Part shown: positions 1 through 10,903 of the stretch, piece by piece
Layout: each line of letters begins with the position of its first letter
Position numbering within the stretch: position 1 is the stretch's first letter
Assembly: GCA_029844215.1 (NCBI GenBank)
Contig: CM056726.1
Coordinates: 80,467,548-80,531,547 of the forward strand
DNA from: Przewalskia tangutica
Taxonomy: Eukaryota > Streptophyta > Magnoliopsida > Solanales > Solanaceae
DNA: 64,000 nucleotides
Direction: 5' to 3'
Program-made: the position numbers and the translations under genes
The notes under the pieces: generated by a model
The model's database searches: none
Seen by the model: only the letters and a program-made list of their open reading frames with translations
Told to the model about the DNA's origin: nothing

Positions 1-361
1 TTGTTTAACCGAGTAAGATTTTGGGGGATAGAGAAGGTGTGAGCCTTAGAGTTTTATGCGTAGAAACCTTAGAGGTAAGGCCGTCTCGAGTAAAGGTGTA
101 GTGTTATGTTTGATCCTTATCGGAGCGCATAGTGCACGTGAGCTATGTTTGTGGGATAAGTCCCTGAGTAGCGTGATTTGAAAGAGGGTAGTCGAGCTAG
201 AAGACCGCTAGGTTTTCGAAACGTGATTAGTGAGATTGTTCCGATCGGGAGCTAGTATTGTGCGCGTTGCGGGTCGGGTTGAGGCCACGTTGCGGGTCAA
301 CCGTGGTAGGTTTGGTGGTGGGGTCGGGTTGTGGTGGTCCCGCTTGTGTTAGGGTTGTGAG

Positions 362-1300
362 GTGTTAGGCCCAAGTTTAGTTAACCAAAGATACGAGTTC
401 GTGGATGCGTTCGACCGATGGTCGGGCGAGAGGTCACCGTCTTGTCTTCTAGCAAAACGTTTACTCGGCGATGTTGATTTTATCGAGAAAAGTTGTAAGG
501 CGCACGGTGCCTACCTTCACCTTATGTCGAACAGTGGAGCCAGGTAGAAATGTTGTTGTTTGGAAGTTTTGCCAAGCATGTGTTAAGAACTCAGTGAGTC
601 TCGAACCGCATTCGCCCTCGGGCCAGTGTTTGGATTTCAGGGATAGTTGTGGGGATTGTTGTCTCCTATGGAGGTAGTGTTTAAGCTACCATTTCAGTGT
701 TCGGATGTCGCCTTTTAAGCCTTGTAGGGGGCGGATGTGTAAGTTGCCAGTCGAGTGGTTCGATGTTGGCAAGGTTGACGATTAGTTCAGCTTGTTCCAA
801 GGTGACGTGGATAGTGAAGCTTGTCTAGAAGAAGTTACGGCATTTCGGAGAAATCGTGCGGATGATCGGCGACGACGCTTAGAGTTCAGGTTGACGGTCG
901 GTCTTCTTGAAAGTACCACCCCGGATTGGGTGTGACGAGCTTTGGAAGACAGAGGGAACTTAGCCCGAGTTACTTTGGGCCGTTGGGTCCATGTGAAGAA
1001 TAGGCGGGTTGCCTATATGTTAGCTTTTCCGTCCGACTTAGGAAGCGGTATGTCCGATCTTCGTATTGTTATGATCGGAAAGTATCGGAGATCCATCGAG
1101 TATTCGATTAATGATGACCACGTTAGGGATAGTAACCGAGTTTTGGAAAGCGAGCGATGTCGTAACGTGGTAAGAGTTCGAGTGTACGACATCCTCGTGG
1201 ATCGCAAGGCCGGTACCATTTGTTGGATCGTCGAGCAAGGCTCGCGACAAAGTGACAAAAGTGGTACCATTTGTTGGGTCGCCTGAGAAGGATAATGCCT
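362..1300 (+). pseudogene. Integrase remnant (core and C-terminal part), decayed
   Basis: Broken reading frames across this span match, in order, the C-terminal half of a Ty3/gypsy integrase. Around 490-545 is a decayed version of the core motif usually read as IVRLHGVP...DRGAQF (here KVVRRTVPTFTL). Around 945-1050 is a segment like the GPF/Y module (RGNLARVTLG, then VAYMLAFPSD), and near 1190 is YDILVDRK, resembling the linker into the chromodomain. Frames shift repeatedly and no catalytic triad can be assembled. Neither reverse transcriptase nor RNase H is visible. The same remnant occurs in three other family A copies, so the deletion that removed most of pol predates their spread. Function lost; identification rests on motif order. 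Confidence 0.6.
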
Positions 1301-1313
1301 CAGGCAAAGTGAC
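1212..1313 (+). repeat. 51-bp tandem duplication in integrase remnant
   Basis: GGTACCATTTGTTGG starts at 1212 and again at 1263, with a degenerate third start near 1317. The units differ by small indels. The duplication lies where the chromodomain linker would be and is absent from the equivalent place in the other family A copies. Confidence 0.7.
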
Positions 1314-1578
1314 AAAGTGGTATCTACGAGTAAAGAGAGAAGCGAGCATGTATGGCGGGCATAGATGTGATCATTTCTTTTGTAAAGAGAAGGTGCGAAG
1401 GAAGTATATTTTAGACCCCGGTGAGGAGTGTTTTGTGGTGATTATTAGAGGTGTTTCCTCGTGGACTTTGATGTAAGTATTTACGCAGGTGCTTCTGTGG
1501 CCAGCTGTGGCAGGATTGTTCTCGTAAGTATAGTAGTGAAGACTATACTGGCGCGCGTTTGTTTTGAGACTTAGAAGG

Positions 1579-1613
1579 AACATTCGGGACGAATGTTTCT
1601 AAGGAGGGGAGAA
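1579..1613 (+). other. Palindrome plus polypurine tract before 3' LTR
   Basis: AACATTCG (1579-1586) and CGAATGTT (1590-1597) form a perfect 8-bp inverted repeat around GGA. AAGGAGGGGAGAA (1601-1613), the purine tract priming plus-strand DNA synthesis, follows and abuts the LTR start at 1614. The same pair of signals occurs before every 3' LTR in the window. Confidence 0.85.
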
Positions 1614-4600
1614 TGTTATACCCCGTATTTCCAGAGTATGTACGTAAGGACGTACGTAGAAAATTTGAAACTTGTACTAAGTCTTGGCCGAATTAATTTT
1701 GTTCACAACACCCGGTTAGAGTCGTTTTTAAAAGCGTTTTCCACACTTTCGTAGGGAATTTCCGCTATGTCATTTTTAATTTTTGCGGATTTTTCCGAGA
1801 GACGAAACATTTTGGACCAACAAGAGGGCGCCACTTGGCACCTCTCATTGGCGATAGAGTGGACGAAATGGTGACTATTTTGTCAAGTAGTTGGTAGGAT
1901 ATTTTGTGTGTAGTGGTTAAGGTGCACTTGGCAAGATCTTGGCAAGACACTTGCATTGAACTTTGCAAGATCTTGGCAATTGGTTGGCAATTGCTAGACC
2001 TATAAATACCCCCAACTTTGAAGACTAATTCATCCACAAATTTCCTAAGTCTTGATTGCTTCTTCCTCCCCAGTGTAGTGTCTTGGCGAGAGCCCTCTCC
2101 CCCCTTGGCGAGAGTTCCCATGTGGGGTAGGTAGGGTAGCCACCCCCCCTCCTTGGGGTGCTAGCCGTGGGGTACCCCCCCCCGAGCCTAGTTTCTTTCG
2201 TATAATACCCCCTTCTCTTGGTAGAAATACTCTCAAAAGTATTGTTATAATGCCCAAATTACCTTAGCCGTATACCTGGTAGTATTCTAAGGTTATACCT
2301 ATACGAAAAGCCGTAAATACTATTATACTTCCCGTCAGTCACAAAACCGAAACCCTAGGAAAATCTCCATGGTTTGTTGGAGTAGTATGTAGAAGTTGGT
2401 TAGAACTTCTAAGGGTAGTTTGGAGCGGGTTGGAGCGCGCGGAGTTGGAGCTAAACGATTGCCCAGGATCGACTTTAACTAGGATAATTATGGGCTTATC
2501 GAGGTAATTATCTTGTCCCTCTATTGTAATTGGAAATTACATATTGTTAGAATATATAGTTGAAGTATACTATATATAGTCTTGAACGTAGTTATCGGAT
2601 GTCTTTTGACTTAAGCCTGAATAATACTTACGACAATGTCTTGCGACTTAAGCCTGAATTTAAAAGAAGAATACTGAACTGTAATTACATAGGGCTGTAT
2701 TACAGTAGACTTGTGTAGTAGTACCGTGGTGTTGAATTGTACCCGTTAGGGTTAGACGTATAACCCCTGGTTGGCTTGTGGCCGGCCTCGATAGAGGAGG
2801 AGATTTCTGTTGCGGGGGGAGGTCTTTGCGAATTTTACGTAGAATGTTCTACGAGGATCTAAATGTTAATAAGCGCCTTGTGGCCTTATAGGTTGAAGTA
2901 CTACGTGTGGCGCGATCTACTTGGCTTAAGGAGTAGCCACGGTTGGAAGTACTTGAGCGTTTTGCTATTAGTCGATACTGTCGCGAGGTATGTGAACCTC
3001 TTCCTATCTCTTCTAGCATGATATGTGTGAACTATGTAGTGCGATAGACGTCATGTGCTAAATGTATTTGATTGGTTTAAAACATAAAGTGTTATAACGA
3101 CTTTATGGGAAGTTAGTTATAATGACTTTATGTTGGTAAGAAAATACTTGTGGTTTTAAAAAGGTAATCGATTTGAACTATAAGCGGCGTGTTATGTGTT
3201 AATAAAGAACTTGAAGTATTTCAAAAGATTTTTGAATCATTTGAAAGAAGAAGTAATACTTGATTTGTTTTGAAAACTTAAGAGTTATGCTAGCTTTATG
3301 GAAAGTTAGGTATAACGTCTTAAGAATGTTTCTTGATTTTGGAAATCGTAATGTGTATCGACAAACCATCTGCAGCGTTTATAAGAGGAAATGTTTTTAA
3401 TAATTAAGTATTATTAAAACCAGAGAAACTTCCATCTGCATGAAGCTAAGATGAGACAAAATGATATTTCCTAGATCATGGTCACGTAATAAGATTGTTA
3501 TAAACAAGAATATCCTACTCACATATAAGACTTATGTTTCTCAGATAGTTTAAAGGAGAATTATATTCTTAAATGAATAAGACTATGAACTACGAAACCT
3601 TTCTAAAATGAGAAACTTGAACATTGGAAATTAGGCAAACTTGATCATTGGAAAAGAATGTTGCTACTTGATTTTACAAAGAGAAGTAATTGATTTACTT
3701 TAAAAGGATAGTCACTCTATTTTATACTACGCCTATTGTGTGACATTGTGAAAGTAACGTATCTTTTAAAGAGTTAATGTATGAAGTACTTTGGGGATAA
3801 AACACCGAACTTGTTGGCATATAGTAGAAAGTACCTTGTGTGTATAACTTGATTTTGTTGGTTTGTGATAGCCTGGTAATACTTTCTTGTTGATTGATAA
3901 GTAAACATGCTAGGATGCTACGTGTGTTAGTATCTTGTGATGTTGTGTAAAGGGGTTTCCTTTGTTGTGCTTATGTTGCTTAACGATAAGCTGTTGTGTT
4001 AGTATTTTACATCACTCATCTCTTGAGATGATTCCGGGGGTTAAGCTGCCCTCCGATGCGGGGTAGACTCAGGCGGGTCGATGGACCTATGATTCGAGAA
4101 TACCTCATGCAGGTCCCGGGGGCCTATGCGGAGCTACGAGAGTTCGTGTTAGTGTGTCGTCCTTTACGGGCATGCGGTCCATGTGGCTACGCGGATCGCG
4201 AAGTCGTGACGATGCCGAGGAGTAGCTACCCTCGATGCGGGGAATACCTCATGCGGGCCGATGAGATTGGCCTATGCGGAGCTGCGGGAGTTCCAGGGTT
4301 AGACGCGTACATTGATACTGCGGGCAAGTGGCCAGCTTTGATCATGTGACGGTCTAGACAGATCTTATGATACAGTTCATGACCTTGTTGGTACTGTGGG
4401 TTTTTAGTAGTCGGCTATGCCTTCGTACTTACCGTCTGATTTTATTATGACACAGCGGGACACCGTGTTCATGTGTGTTCCTTGGTGCTTTTATATCATA
4501 GATCGCCGGTGAGGAAGGTATTCCGGGCATGATTGATGTTGTGGGCACAGAGACCCATTGTTATACTTAGTGATGACTTGAGGCGTGAGTCCCCGACTTG

Positions 4601-5144
4601 ACATGATCGCTTTGTTGTAAATCGTAGTTTGGTTATCATACATGTCTCTCCGCTTTATATGATCGCTATGATTTCATTTACGAGATGTATTTTCGATTTC
4701 ACATACTCGGCACTGTTATCGACCTCGCCCGGGGCTGCGTTCATGCCGCAGGTTGAGGTACACCAGTCGTTGATCCTAGCTCTCAGGGTCACAGGTTCAT
4801 CGTTGGGAAGCTCCGTTTCTCCGGAGGCTTATCAGTGGTATAGTCCCCTGTCGTAGTAAGTGTTTACATTCAGGGGTTTGGCGGGGCCCTGTCCCGCCAT
4901 GGTTGTCATATCATTCGTAGAGTGCAGTAATCGTTGTGGCGGGGTTTGTAAAAAGGATTAAACTGTTCATGTTGAAAAAGTTGTCATTTTTATATATGCC
5001 GAAAGGCAAGTTTTTCTCAGATTATTGTTTCATATTTCATAATATGTCTTGTATCGTTTTATGTTCCGCTGATTACTCTGATGTTGTATCACTAGGGTGC
5101 CCGGGGTAAGGCACCAGTCACGGGCCCGGAATCGGGTCGTGACA
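1614..5144 (+). repeat. Family A 3' LTR (3531 bp)
   Basis: Begins TGTTATACCCCG and ends GGTCGTGACA. A TATAAATA box is at 2001-2008, about 390 bp in, implying a short U3 and a very long R-U5 of more than 2.5 kb. The segment 2580-2660 carries two diverged copies of an internal repeat ending in ACTTAAGCCTGAAT. A GC-rich cluster of TATGCGG/CATGCGG repeats with GAGG-AATA-CCTC hairpins lies at about 4050-4310. The U5 stem-loop chain covers about 4719-5130. No gene is seen inside; open frames here are incidental. Confidence 0.85.
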
Positions 5145-5285
5145 GTAAGTATTTGCGCAGGTGTTTCTGTGGCCAGGTGTGGCAGGATTGTTCTCGTAAG
5201 TATAGTAGTGAAGACTATACTGGCGCATGTTTGTTTTGAGACTTAGAAGGAACATTCGGGACGAATGTTTCTAAGGAGGGGAGAA
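5145..5285 (+). mobile_element. Internal-region stub of family A with palindrome and PPT
   Basis: These 141 bp correspond without an indel to 10763-10903: the last stretch of a family A internal region, with the AACATTCG/CGAATGTT palindrome and the polypurine tract at 5273-5285. It starts exactly where the upstream LTR ends, so the rest of this internal region was displaced upstream by the insertion of the element ending at 5144. It makes the LTR at 5286 a 3' LTR as well as a 5' LTR. Confidence 0.8.
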
Positions 5286-5691
5286 TGTTATACCCCGTAT
5301 TTTTCAGAGTATGTACGTGAGGGCGTACGTACGAAAGTTTAGGCCTAGGACATTTTTTTTTGGCACAACTCACAAAACGAATGGTTTTCCGACGAAACAT
5401 TTAACAAGACTCGCGTAGGGTAAATTCCGGCTATGTCATTTCTAATTTTTGCGGATTTTTCCGAGAGACGAAACATTTTGGACCAACAAGAGGGCGACAC
5501 TTGTCACCCTCTAGTTGGTGGGCGTTGGGGCGGCAATGGGGGACGAAAGTGTGGCTTTTTGTCAAGGAGTTGGTAGGATATTTTTTGTGTAGTAGATAGA
5601 ATGGACACTTGCCTAAATCCTCACCCTACACTTGCATAGCACTTGGCTTCATCTTGGCCATTGGTTGGCCATTGCTTGACCTATAAATACC

Positions 5692-5699
5692 CCCCTTTA
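5692..5699 (+). promoter_or_regulatory. LTR TATA box (family A reference copy)
   Basis: CTATAAATACCCC, about 400 bp into the LTR, with a pyrimidine-rich leader and TTCATCCACAAA about 20 bp downstream. Equivalent boxes are at 2001, 11313, 13868, 37377, 40512, 45677 and 61382 on the plus strand, and at 48707-48714 and 55986-55993 on the minus strand. The position implies transcription from just downstream and puts the U5 hairpin chain in the RNA leader. Confidence 0.65.
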
Positions 5700-6410
5700 G
5701 ATGAAGAGTTCTTCATCCACAAAATCATTCTCCAAGTCTTGAAATTCCCTCCCCTCTCTTGTAGTATTTTCGTCCAACACCCTCTCCCCCTCTAGCCTTA
5801 GTGGCTTGGCCGAGAGCCCCCATAAAGCAAGCCCTAGCCGAAACACCACCCCTCCACCCTTGGTAGAAATGTTGTCTTCCAAGTATAGTTACTATTCCTA
5901 AATACCCTAGCCCAAATCCCTTATAGTATTTAAGTAGAAGTGGTGTAGAACTTCTAAGGGTTCTTGGAGCTATCGAAGCGTGCATTTAGGAGCTAAACCT
6001 CGCTCAGGATCGACGTTTATACTTGGATAATATTGGGCTTATCGAGGTAAATAATCTTATCCTCCTTTTGTAATTAGAAAATACATACTGTAGAAGTATA
6101 GGAATATGTATAAAATACTTAGAAGGTATTACAGAATAGAATTGAATTGTTATCACTGTAGAAGGGTATAAAAGATGAATAATTGAACTGTACTTACATG
6201 GGGATTTGTATTCTGATGGGTATAGTTCTGGGTAGGGAAGTGCTGCCCAAATTTCCATAGAATAGAGAACCCTGCTAGAGCTTTATGCGATCTGATCTAG
6301 ACGTTGATAGACGTGTTGGTATTATAGGTCGATTCTGCATACGACATATTCGACTTGGCAGGTGGATTTCGCCGAGAAGGTATGTGATTCTTCTTATACT
6401 CTTGAGCATG

Positions 6411-6628
6411 ATATTTTAAAAGAATACATATATATAGCACGGTAGACGTACGTGTGTTAACTGAACGTAGCTCTACGGCAATGTCTTTTGACTTAAGCCT
6501 GAATAATAAGAATCTGGAAATATTTTAAAAGAATATATATATATAGTACGGTAGACGTACGTGTGTTAACTGAACGTAGCTCTACGGCAATGTCTTTTGA
6601 CTTAAGCCTGAATAATAAGAATCTTGAA
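6411..6628 (+). repeat. 109-bp tandem duplication in LTR
   Basis: Two copies start at 6411 and 6520 with ATATTTTAAAAGAAT. Each contains a short TA run, GTAGACGTACGTGTGTTAAC and the ACTTAAGCCTGAATAATAAG segment. The same duplication is in the LTR at 10904 (12048-12265). Confidence 0.8.
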
Positions 6629-8384
6629 GTATTTCAAAAGAATCAAGAACCGTTTTTGAATGAAGAGTAATGCTTGATTTTAAAAACTTAACAGTTATAC
6701 TAGCTTTATGGGAAGTTAGGTATAACGGCTTAAGAGAGATAAAAAGAATGGTTTATTGATTTTAGAAGTTAAGAGACTTGACTTAATTGAATTAACATGA
6801 AGTTTGTTAAAAAGTGTGATACCTCATTCGTGAGTAATAAGTACTTGGTTTTTTTAAAAGGAATAATGTTTCTTGATTTGAATCGAATAAGTATCGAACA
6901 AACCACTGCAGCGTTAATAAAGGGAAATGTACTGACTAATTAATGTATTATTAAAACCAGTAGAAACCTCCATCTGCATAGACGCTAAGATGAGACAAAA
7001 TGATATTTCCTAGATCATGGCTGCTTTAATAAGATTGTTATAAATAAGAATAACCTACTCACATATAAGGCATATGTTTCTCAAATCTTTTTAAAGGAGA
7101 ATTATATCATTATGTGATATAAACTATGAACTACGAAACCTTTCGAAAATGAGAAACTTGAGCATCTGAAATTAGGCAAACTTGAACGTTTAGAAAAGAA
7201 TGTTGTTACTTGATTTTGTTCTGGTTTACTTAAAAATGTTAGTCACTCTATTACTACGGGTATCGGGTGACCTTTATAAAAGAAATGGATCTCTTAAAGA
7301 ATTAATGTATGTAGTACTTTGGAGTTAGAACTTGGTTTTGTTAAACGTAAACATTAAAGTACCTTGTGTGGTTAGCTTGTCTATGTTTTGCTGGTAATAG
7401 CCTTGTGATACCTTCCTGCTGGTTTGATAAGTGCCCATGTTATGATACTACGTGTGTTAGTGTCTTGTGATGTTATTCTTGTTGTGCTTACGTTGTTAAA
7501 CGTTAAGCCCGTTATCGTTATTATATCACATACCCTCGACTAATTATACCGGGCTTGCCACACTTGACGCGGTCTCTACGGCTATGCGGTCTGTGTGACT
7601 ATGCGAGCAGCGGTATGCTCCGTGATTGATCATTCCGTGTATTAGCCCGACGCGGGGATGCCACTATGCGTGTGACTATGCGGTCTATCGAGACTATGCG
7701 GATCGCGGGAGTTCGGGAGGTGCAGGGTTGGCTACCCCGTCGAGGAATACCTCATGCGGGTCTATGTGTGACTATGCGGACTGCGGAGTCGTGGTTAGGC
7801 ATGCATAATGATACTATGGGCGAATGGCCTTGCTCGATCATTCGCGCCTAGGAAAGACACATTCTGATTTACCTATTATTGCTCTTGTTTGTGATATGAC
7901 ACTATGTGCAAATTGAACTAATTGTATTTACAAATGGTTTTAAAATACTTTGATTTCATTTAAAGTGCGTTCTGATTTCACATACTTGATACTGTTATCG
8001 ACCTCCTTCAGGCTGCGTTCACGCAGTAAAGGTACTCTGTTGTTGATCCCCGCTTAGGATCATCGTTTACGTTTGGGAAAGCTCCGTTTTCTCCGAGGCT
8101 TTGCTTTTGGTATGGTCCCTGCGTTGTAGGTATTTGTATTCAGGTATGGCGGGGCCTGTCCATTGTTGTTATAAATAATTAGAGTCCAGAGCCCTGTTAA
8201 AAGGTTGGGATGTATCGCTCACTTTGGGTATTTATATATATATGCCGAAGGCAACTTTTCTTCGTATAATCGTGTCTCAATTTATACTGTTTCATATCTT
8301 GGTTGTTTTATATTCCGATTACTCGATGTATGACTACTTGGGTGCGGGTAAGGCACGATCCACGAACCGGGGTCGTGACAAAAG

Positions 8385-8395
8385 TGGTATCGAGC
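8385..8395 (+). other. Primer-binding site (initiator tRNA-Met), one base short
   Basis: TGGTATCGAGC begins four bases after the LTR end. The complement of the tRNA-iMet 3' end is TGGTATCAGAGC, as seen at 34082 and 58124. The only difference is CAG read as CG, a lesion shared with three other elements in this window. Confidence 0.75.
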
Positions 8396-8584
8396 GCTTA
8401 ATCCTCGGAAGGTATCTACGCATCGTATCTAGTAAGTCTTGATTATCGGTATGTTGTGCACCATACCAATAATCGTGAGGCTATAGGATATTTAGGATTG
8501 GTTTCCATTCTTCTCACTCGAGATCGTGCTTTAGAGCGTGTTATAAGTTGGACCCTCTAACGTATTCCTTTCCTTTACTGGATT

Positions 8585-9521
8585 ATGCCTCGCGCCAGCA
8601 ACTCGGGCCCGAGAAGGGCAAAGCGGCGGAGTCTGCGAGTAAATCTGAGAGTTAGAAGGGCACAGGCCCAATCATCACCTGGGGTGATGCTTCATTCGGG
8701 GAGTTCTGAGACGTTGCCAGCCCCAGCAGAGTTTGGCACAGCGGCAGCAGTTCCTACTGCGGCCATGACATCTGGACCTTCAGTTCCACGACTAGGAGCA
8801 GAAAATATGGATTACAAGGAGACGACCCTGTTACTAGCAATGGATTTGGCAACCAGAGAGTATTTTATGTACCGATATATCAAGGGTATTGATGATTATC
8901 TAAAGAAGGGTTGTGAAGAAGTAGCTCTTCAGTCAGGAATGAGCTGGGCTTGCGTTCAGGCTTATGTGCAGCAGGCGGAGAGACATAGAGATCGACAGAT
9001 TAGCCAAGATCAGCAGAAGAGGGCCCGATTGGCAGGATCATTTGGTAACTCTCGAGGCGAACCGCCTCAGCAGCAGATTAGACATGCGCCTCCGCCAGTG
9101 CAGAGTGTCCCTCCACAGGGTTCAGTTTTTCCTCAGTGTGCACGATGTGGCAGGCGTCATCCCGGGGAATGTCGTCTTTTTGATGGTTCTTGTTTTACCT
9201 GCGGCCGTCAGGGCCATGTGACGAGGGAATGTTCTATGAGGAAGGATGCAAGTAGGAGGACTCACCATCGATCGATTGCGGTCAGTGGTTCGGAGAGGAA
9301 GGCGTTAGCTGGAGAGCCACCCACCTCGGTGTGGCCGTTGTGGTAGGTGTCATTCGGGGGAGTGTCGTGCTACTTCGACAGTTTGTTTTTTTTGCGGCCA
9401 GCAGGGCCATTTTGCGAGGAATTGTCCGACCAAGGGTGGTGCGGATGTGGAGACTCAGCCCTCGGGATCAGTGGCTAGTTCATCACCTTCCCCAGCTATG
9501 CCTACCAACGAGTTTGATTAG
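8585..9521 (+). pseudogene. gag: gag pseudogene, family A (shortened capsid, duplicated zinc knuckles)
   Basis: Encodes the structural nucleocapsid/capsid protein of the particle. The start is the ATG 200 bp after the PBS; a 253-codon frame is open to 9346 and homology continues after a frameshift near 9300-9330 to a TAG at 9519-9521. Residues 1-65 are Arg/Ala/Ser-rich. Residues about 77-140 (TREYFMYRYI, VALQSGMSWA) match the C-terminal part of the capsid seen in the family B gag, but the preceding capsid core (FVRQLQRTM to EYNLEFDS in family B) is missing. A short CX2CX3HX3C motif (CARCGRRHPGEC) and a CCHC knuckle (CFTCGRQGHVTREC) follow. A second pair, in the shifted frame, reads CGRCGRCHSGEC then CFFCGQQGHFARNC. 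Two knuckle modules in one gag is unusual. The frameshift may be a real break or a consensus error. Confidence 0.8.
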
Positions 9522-10040
9522 AACGGCAAAGGAGAATGAAGCAAGAGACACAGGTATATCCTTAACCCTCTAGAGATTTGTATGTATAGTAAGATACGAA
9601 TATCTTAAGTATTATTTTCGGATAGCATTGTGTTAATTATGATTAGAAATCATGGTTAGTAACCGGGAAAGATTGGGGGATAGGAAAAGTGTGAGCCTTA
9701 GAGCTTTATACGTGGAGACCTTAGAGGCAAGACAATCTTGAGTAAAAGATTACATTTGTGTTTGACCCTTACCGAAGTGCATAGTTTACGTGAAATATAT
9801 TTGTGGGATAAGTCCCTGAGTAGTGGGAAATGAAAGAGGGTAGTTGAGCTAAGAACACCGCTAGGTTTTCGTAACGTGATTAGTGAGATTGTTCCGGATC
9901 GGGGAGCTAGTGTTTTGTGCGTTGCCGGGTCGGGTTGAGGCCATGTTGCGGGTCGACCCGCGGCCTGTATGGTGGTGGGGTCAGTTTGTGGTGGTCCCGC
10001 TTTGTGTTAGGGTCACGAGGGTGTTAGGCCCAAGTTTAGT
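9522..10040 (+). other. Untranslated internal spacer of family A
   Basis: Between gag and the integrase remnant I see no coding motif. The stretch includes the conserved blocks AGTGTGAGCCTTAGAG and TCGGGTTGAGGCCATGTTGCG, which recur at 30-330, 35470-35800 and 59400-59700. It therefore marks the family A deletion junction, where protease, reverse transcriptase and RNase H would lie in a complete element. Confidence 0.6.
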
Positions 10041-10059
10041 TAACCATCGTACGAGTTCG

Positions 10060-10600
10060 TGGATGCGTTCGACCTGTAGTCGGGCCGATGAGGTCAGCCC
10101 GTCTTATCTTTTAGTCAAACCGTGTACTCGGTAGTAAGTTGCGAGATGATTATTTCAGGAAGGTTGTAAGGCTGCACGAGGTGCCTACCTTCACCTTATG
10201 ACAGACAGTGGAGCCCAAGTTACGACTGTTTCTTTTCTGGAGGTTTTACCAGGCAAGGTTAGGAACTCAGGTGAGTTTCAGTATCGCATTCACCCTCGGG
10301 CCAGTGTTTGGATTTCAGGGGTAGCTGTAAGGACTATTCTCCTCTTGTTGAGGGCCTCTTGTTGAGTGTGCATTATAATAGCTACCGTTTCAGTATTCGG
10401 ATGTCGCCGTATGAAGCCTTTTTATAAGCGCAAGTGTAAGATTGCCGATCGATTGATTCGATGTAAGCAAGGTTCAGATAGTTGGTTCATACTTGTTCAG
10501 CAGGGCGTGGATAGGGTGAAGCTTATCCAGAAGAGGTTATTGGCAGCTCAGAGTCAGCGGGAAGCAGTACCAGAAACATGGTAAGTTATGAGAAAGAGTT
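10060..10600 (+). pseudogene. Integrase remnant, family A
   Basis: In shifting frames: a piece resembling the VDRLTKSAHF...TYS region at about 10070-10130, KVVRLHE-VPTFTL then TDSGAQV (10158-10220, including the second catalytic Asp), a decayed GTQVSLS region to about 10300, and the C-terminal helix VDRVKLIQKRLLAAQSQ at about 10505-10560. This copy then jumps straight to a sequence equivalent to 36630, having lost the GPF/Y-like stretch kept in the copies at 35860 and 59790. The catalytic Glu region is not recognisable. No enzyme function can remain. Confidence 0.65.
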
Positions 10601-10879
10601 CGAGTGTACGAGAAGGGTACGACGAGTAAGGAAAGAGGCGAGCATGTGTAAGGACATAAATGTGATCATTTCGTTTGTACAGAGTAGGTGCGAAGGGAGT
10701 ATCTTTTAGACCCCGGGTGGGAGATTTTGTGATGTTAGAGGTGATTCCTCGTGGACTTGGATGTAAGTATTTGCGCAGGTGTTTCTGTGGCCAGGTGTGG
10801 CAGGATTGTTCTCGTAAGTATAGTAGTGAAGACTATACTGGCGCATGTTTATTTTGAGACTTAGAAGGAACATTCGGGA

Positions 10880-10903
10880 CGAATGTTTCTAAGGAGGGGA
10901 GAA
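10880..10903 (+). other. Polypurine tract
   Basis: AAGGAGGGGAGAA at 10891-10903 abuts the LTR start; the right arm of the conserved palindrome lies just upstream. It marks the 3' end of the internal region. Confidence 0.85.

Larger units (their letters stand above)
1..5144 (+). mobile_element. Family A Ty3/gypsy element, 3' portion
   Basis: The 3' half of a non-autonomous LTR retrotransposon whose left part lies before the window. It has an internal region (1-1613) colinear with 9650-10903, 35450-36954 and 59385-60893, a polypurine tract at 1601-1613, and a 3' LTR at 1614-5144 ending GGTCGTGACA. It is followed at 5145 by GTAAG, which restarts the internal sequence of another family A copy at the position equivalent to 10763. 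I infer that this element inserted into that copy and that GTAAG is its right target-site duplication; the left one would be upstream of the window. Confidence 0.8.
5286..8380 (+). repeat. Family A shared LTR (3095 bp)
   Basis: TGTTATACCCCG to GGTCGTGACA, with a TATAAATA box at 5692-5699. It contains a 109-bp tandem duplication (6411-6628), a TATGCGG cluster at about 7560-7800 and a heavily altered U5 hairpin chain at about 8005-8360. Its A/T-rich body is nearly identical to the LTR at 10904, apart from a 13-bp duplication near the start of that copy, so the two are a recent pair. Confidence 0.85.

Noticed and set aside
942..1349. Overlapping plus- and minus-strand frames of about 100 codons as host genes
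   Set aside because: The plus-strand frame matches the integrase C-terminal remnant; the minus-strand ones are its shadows.
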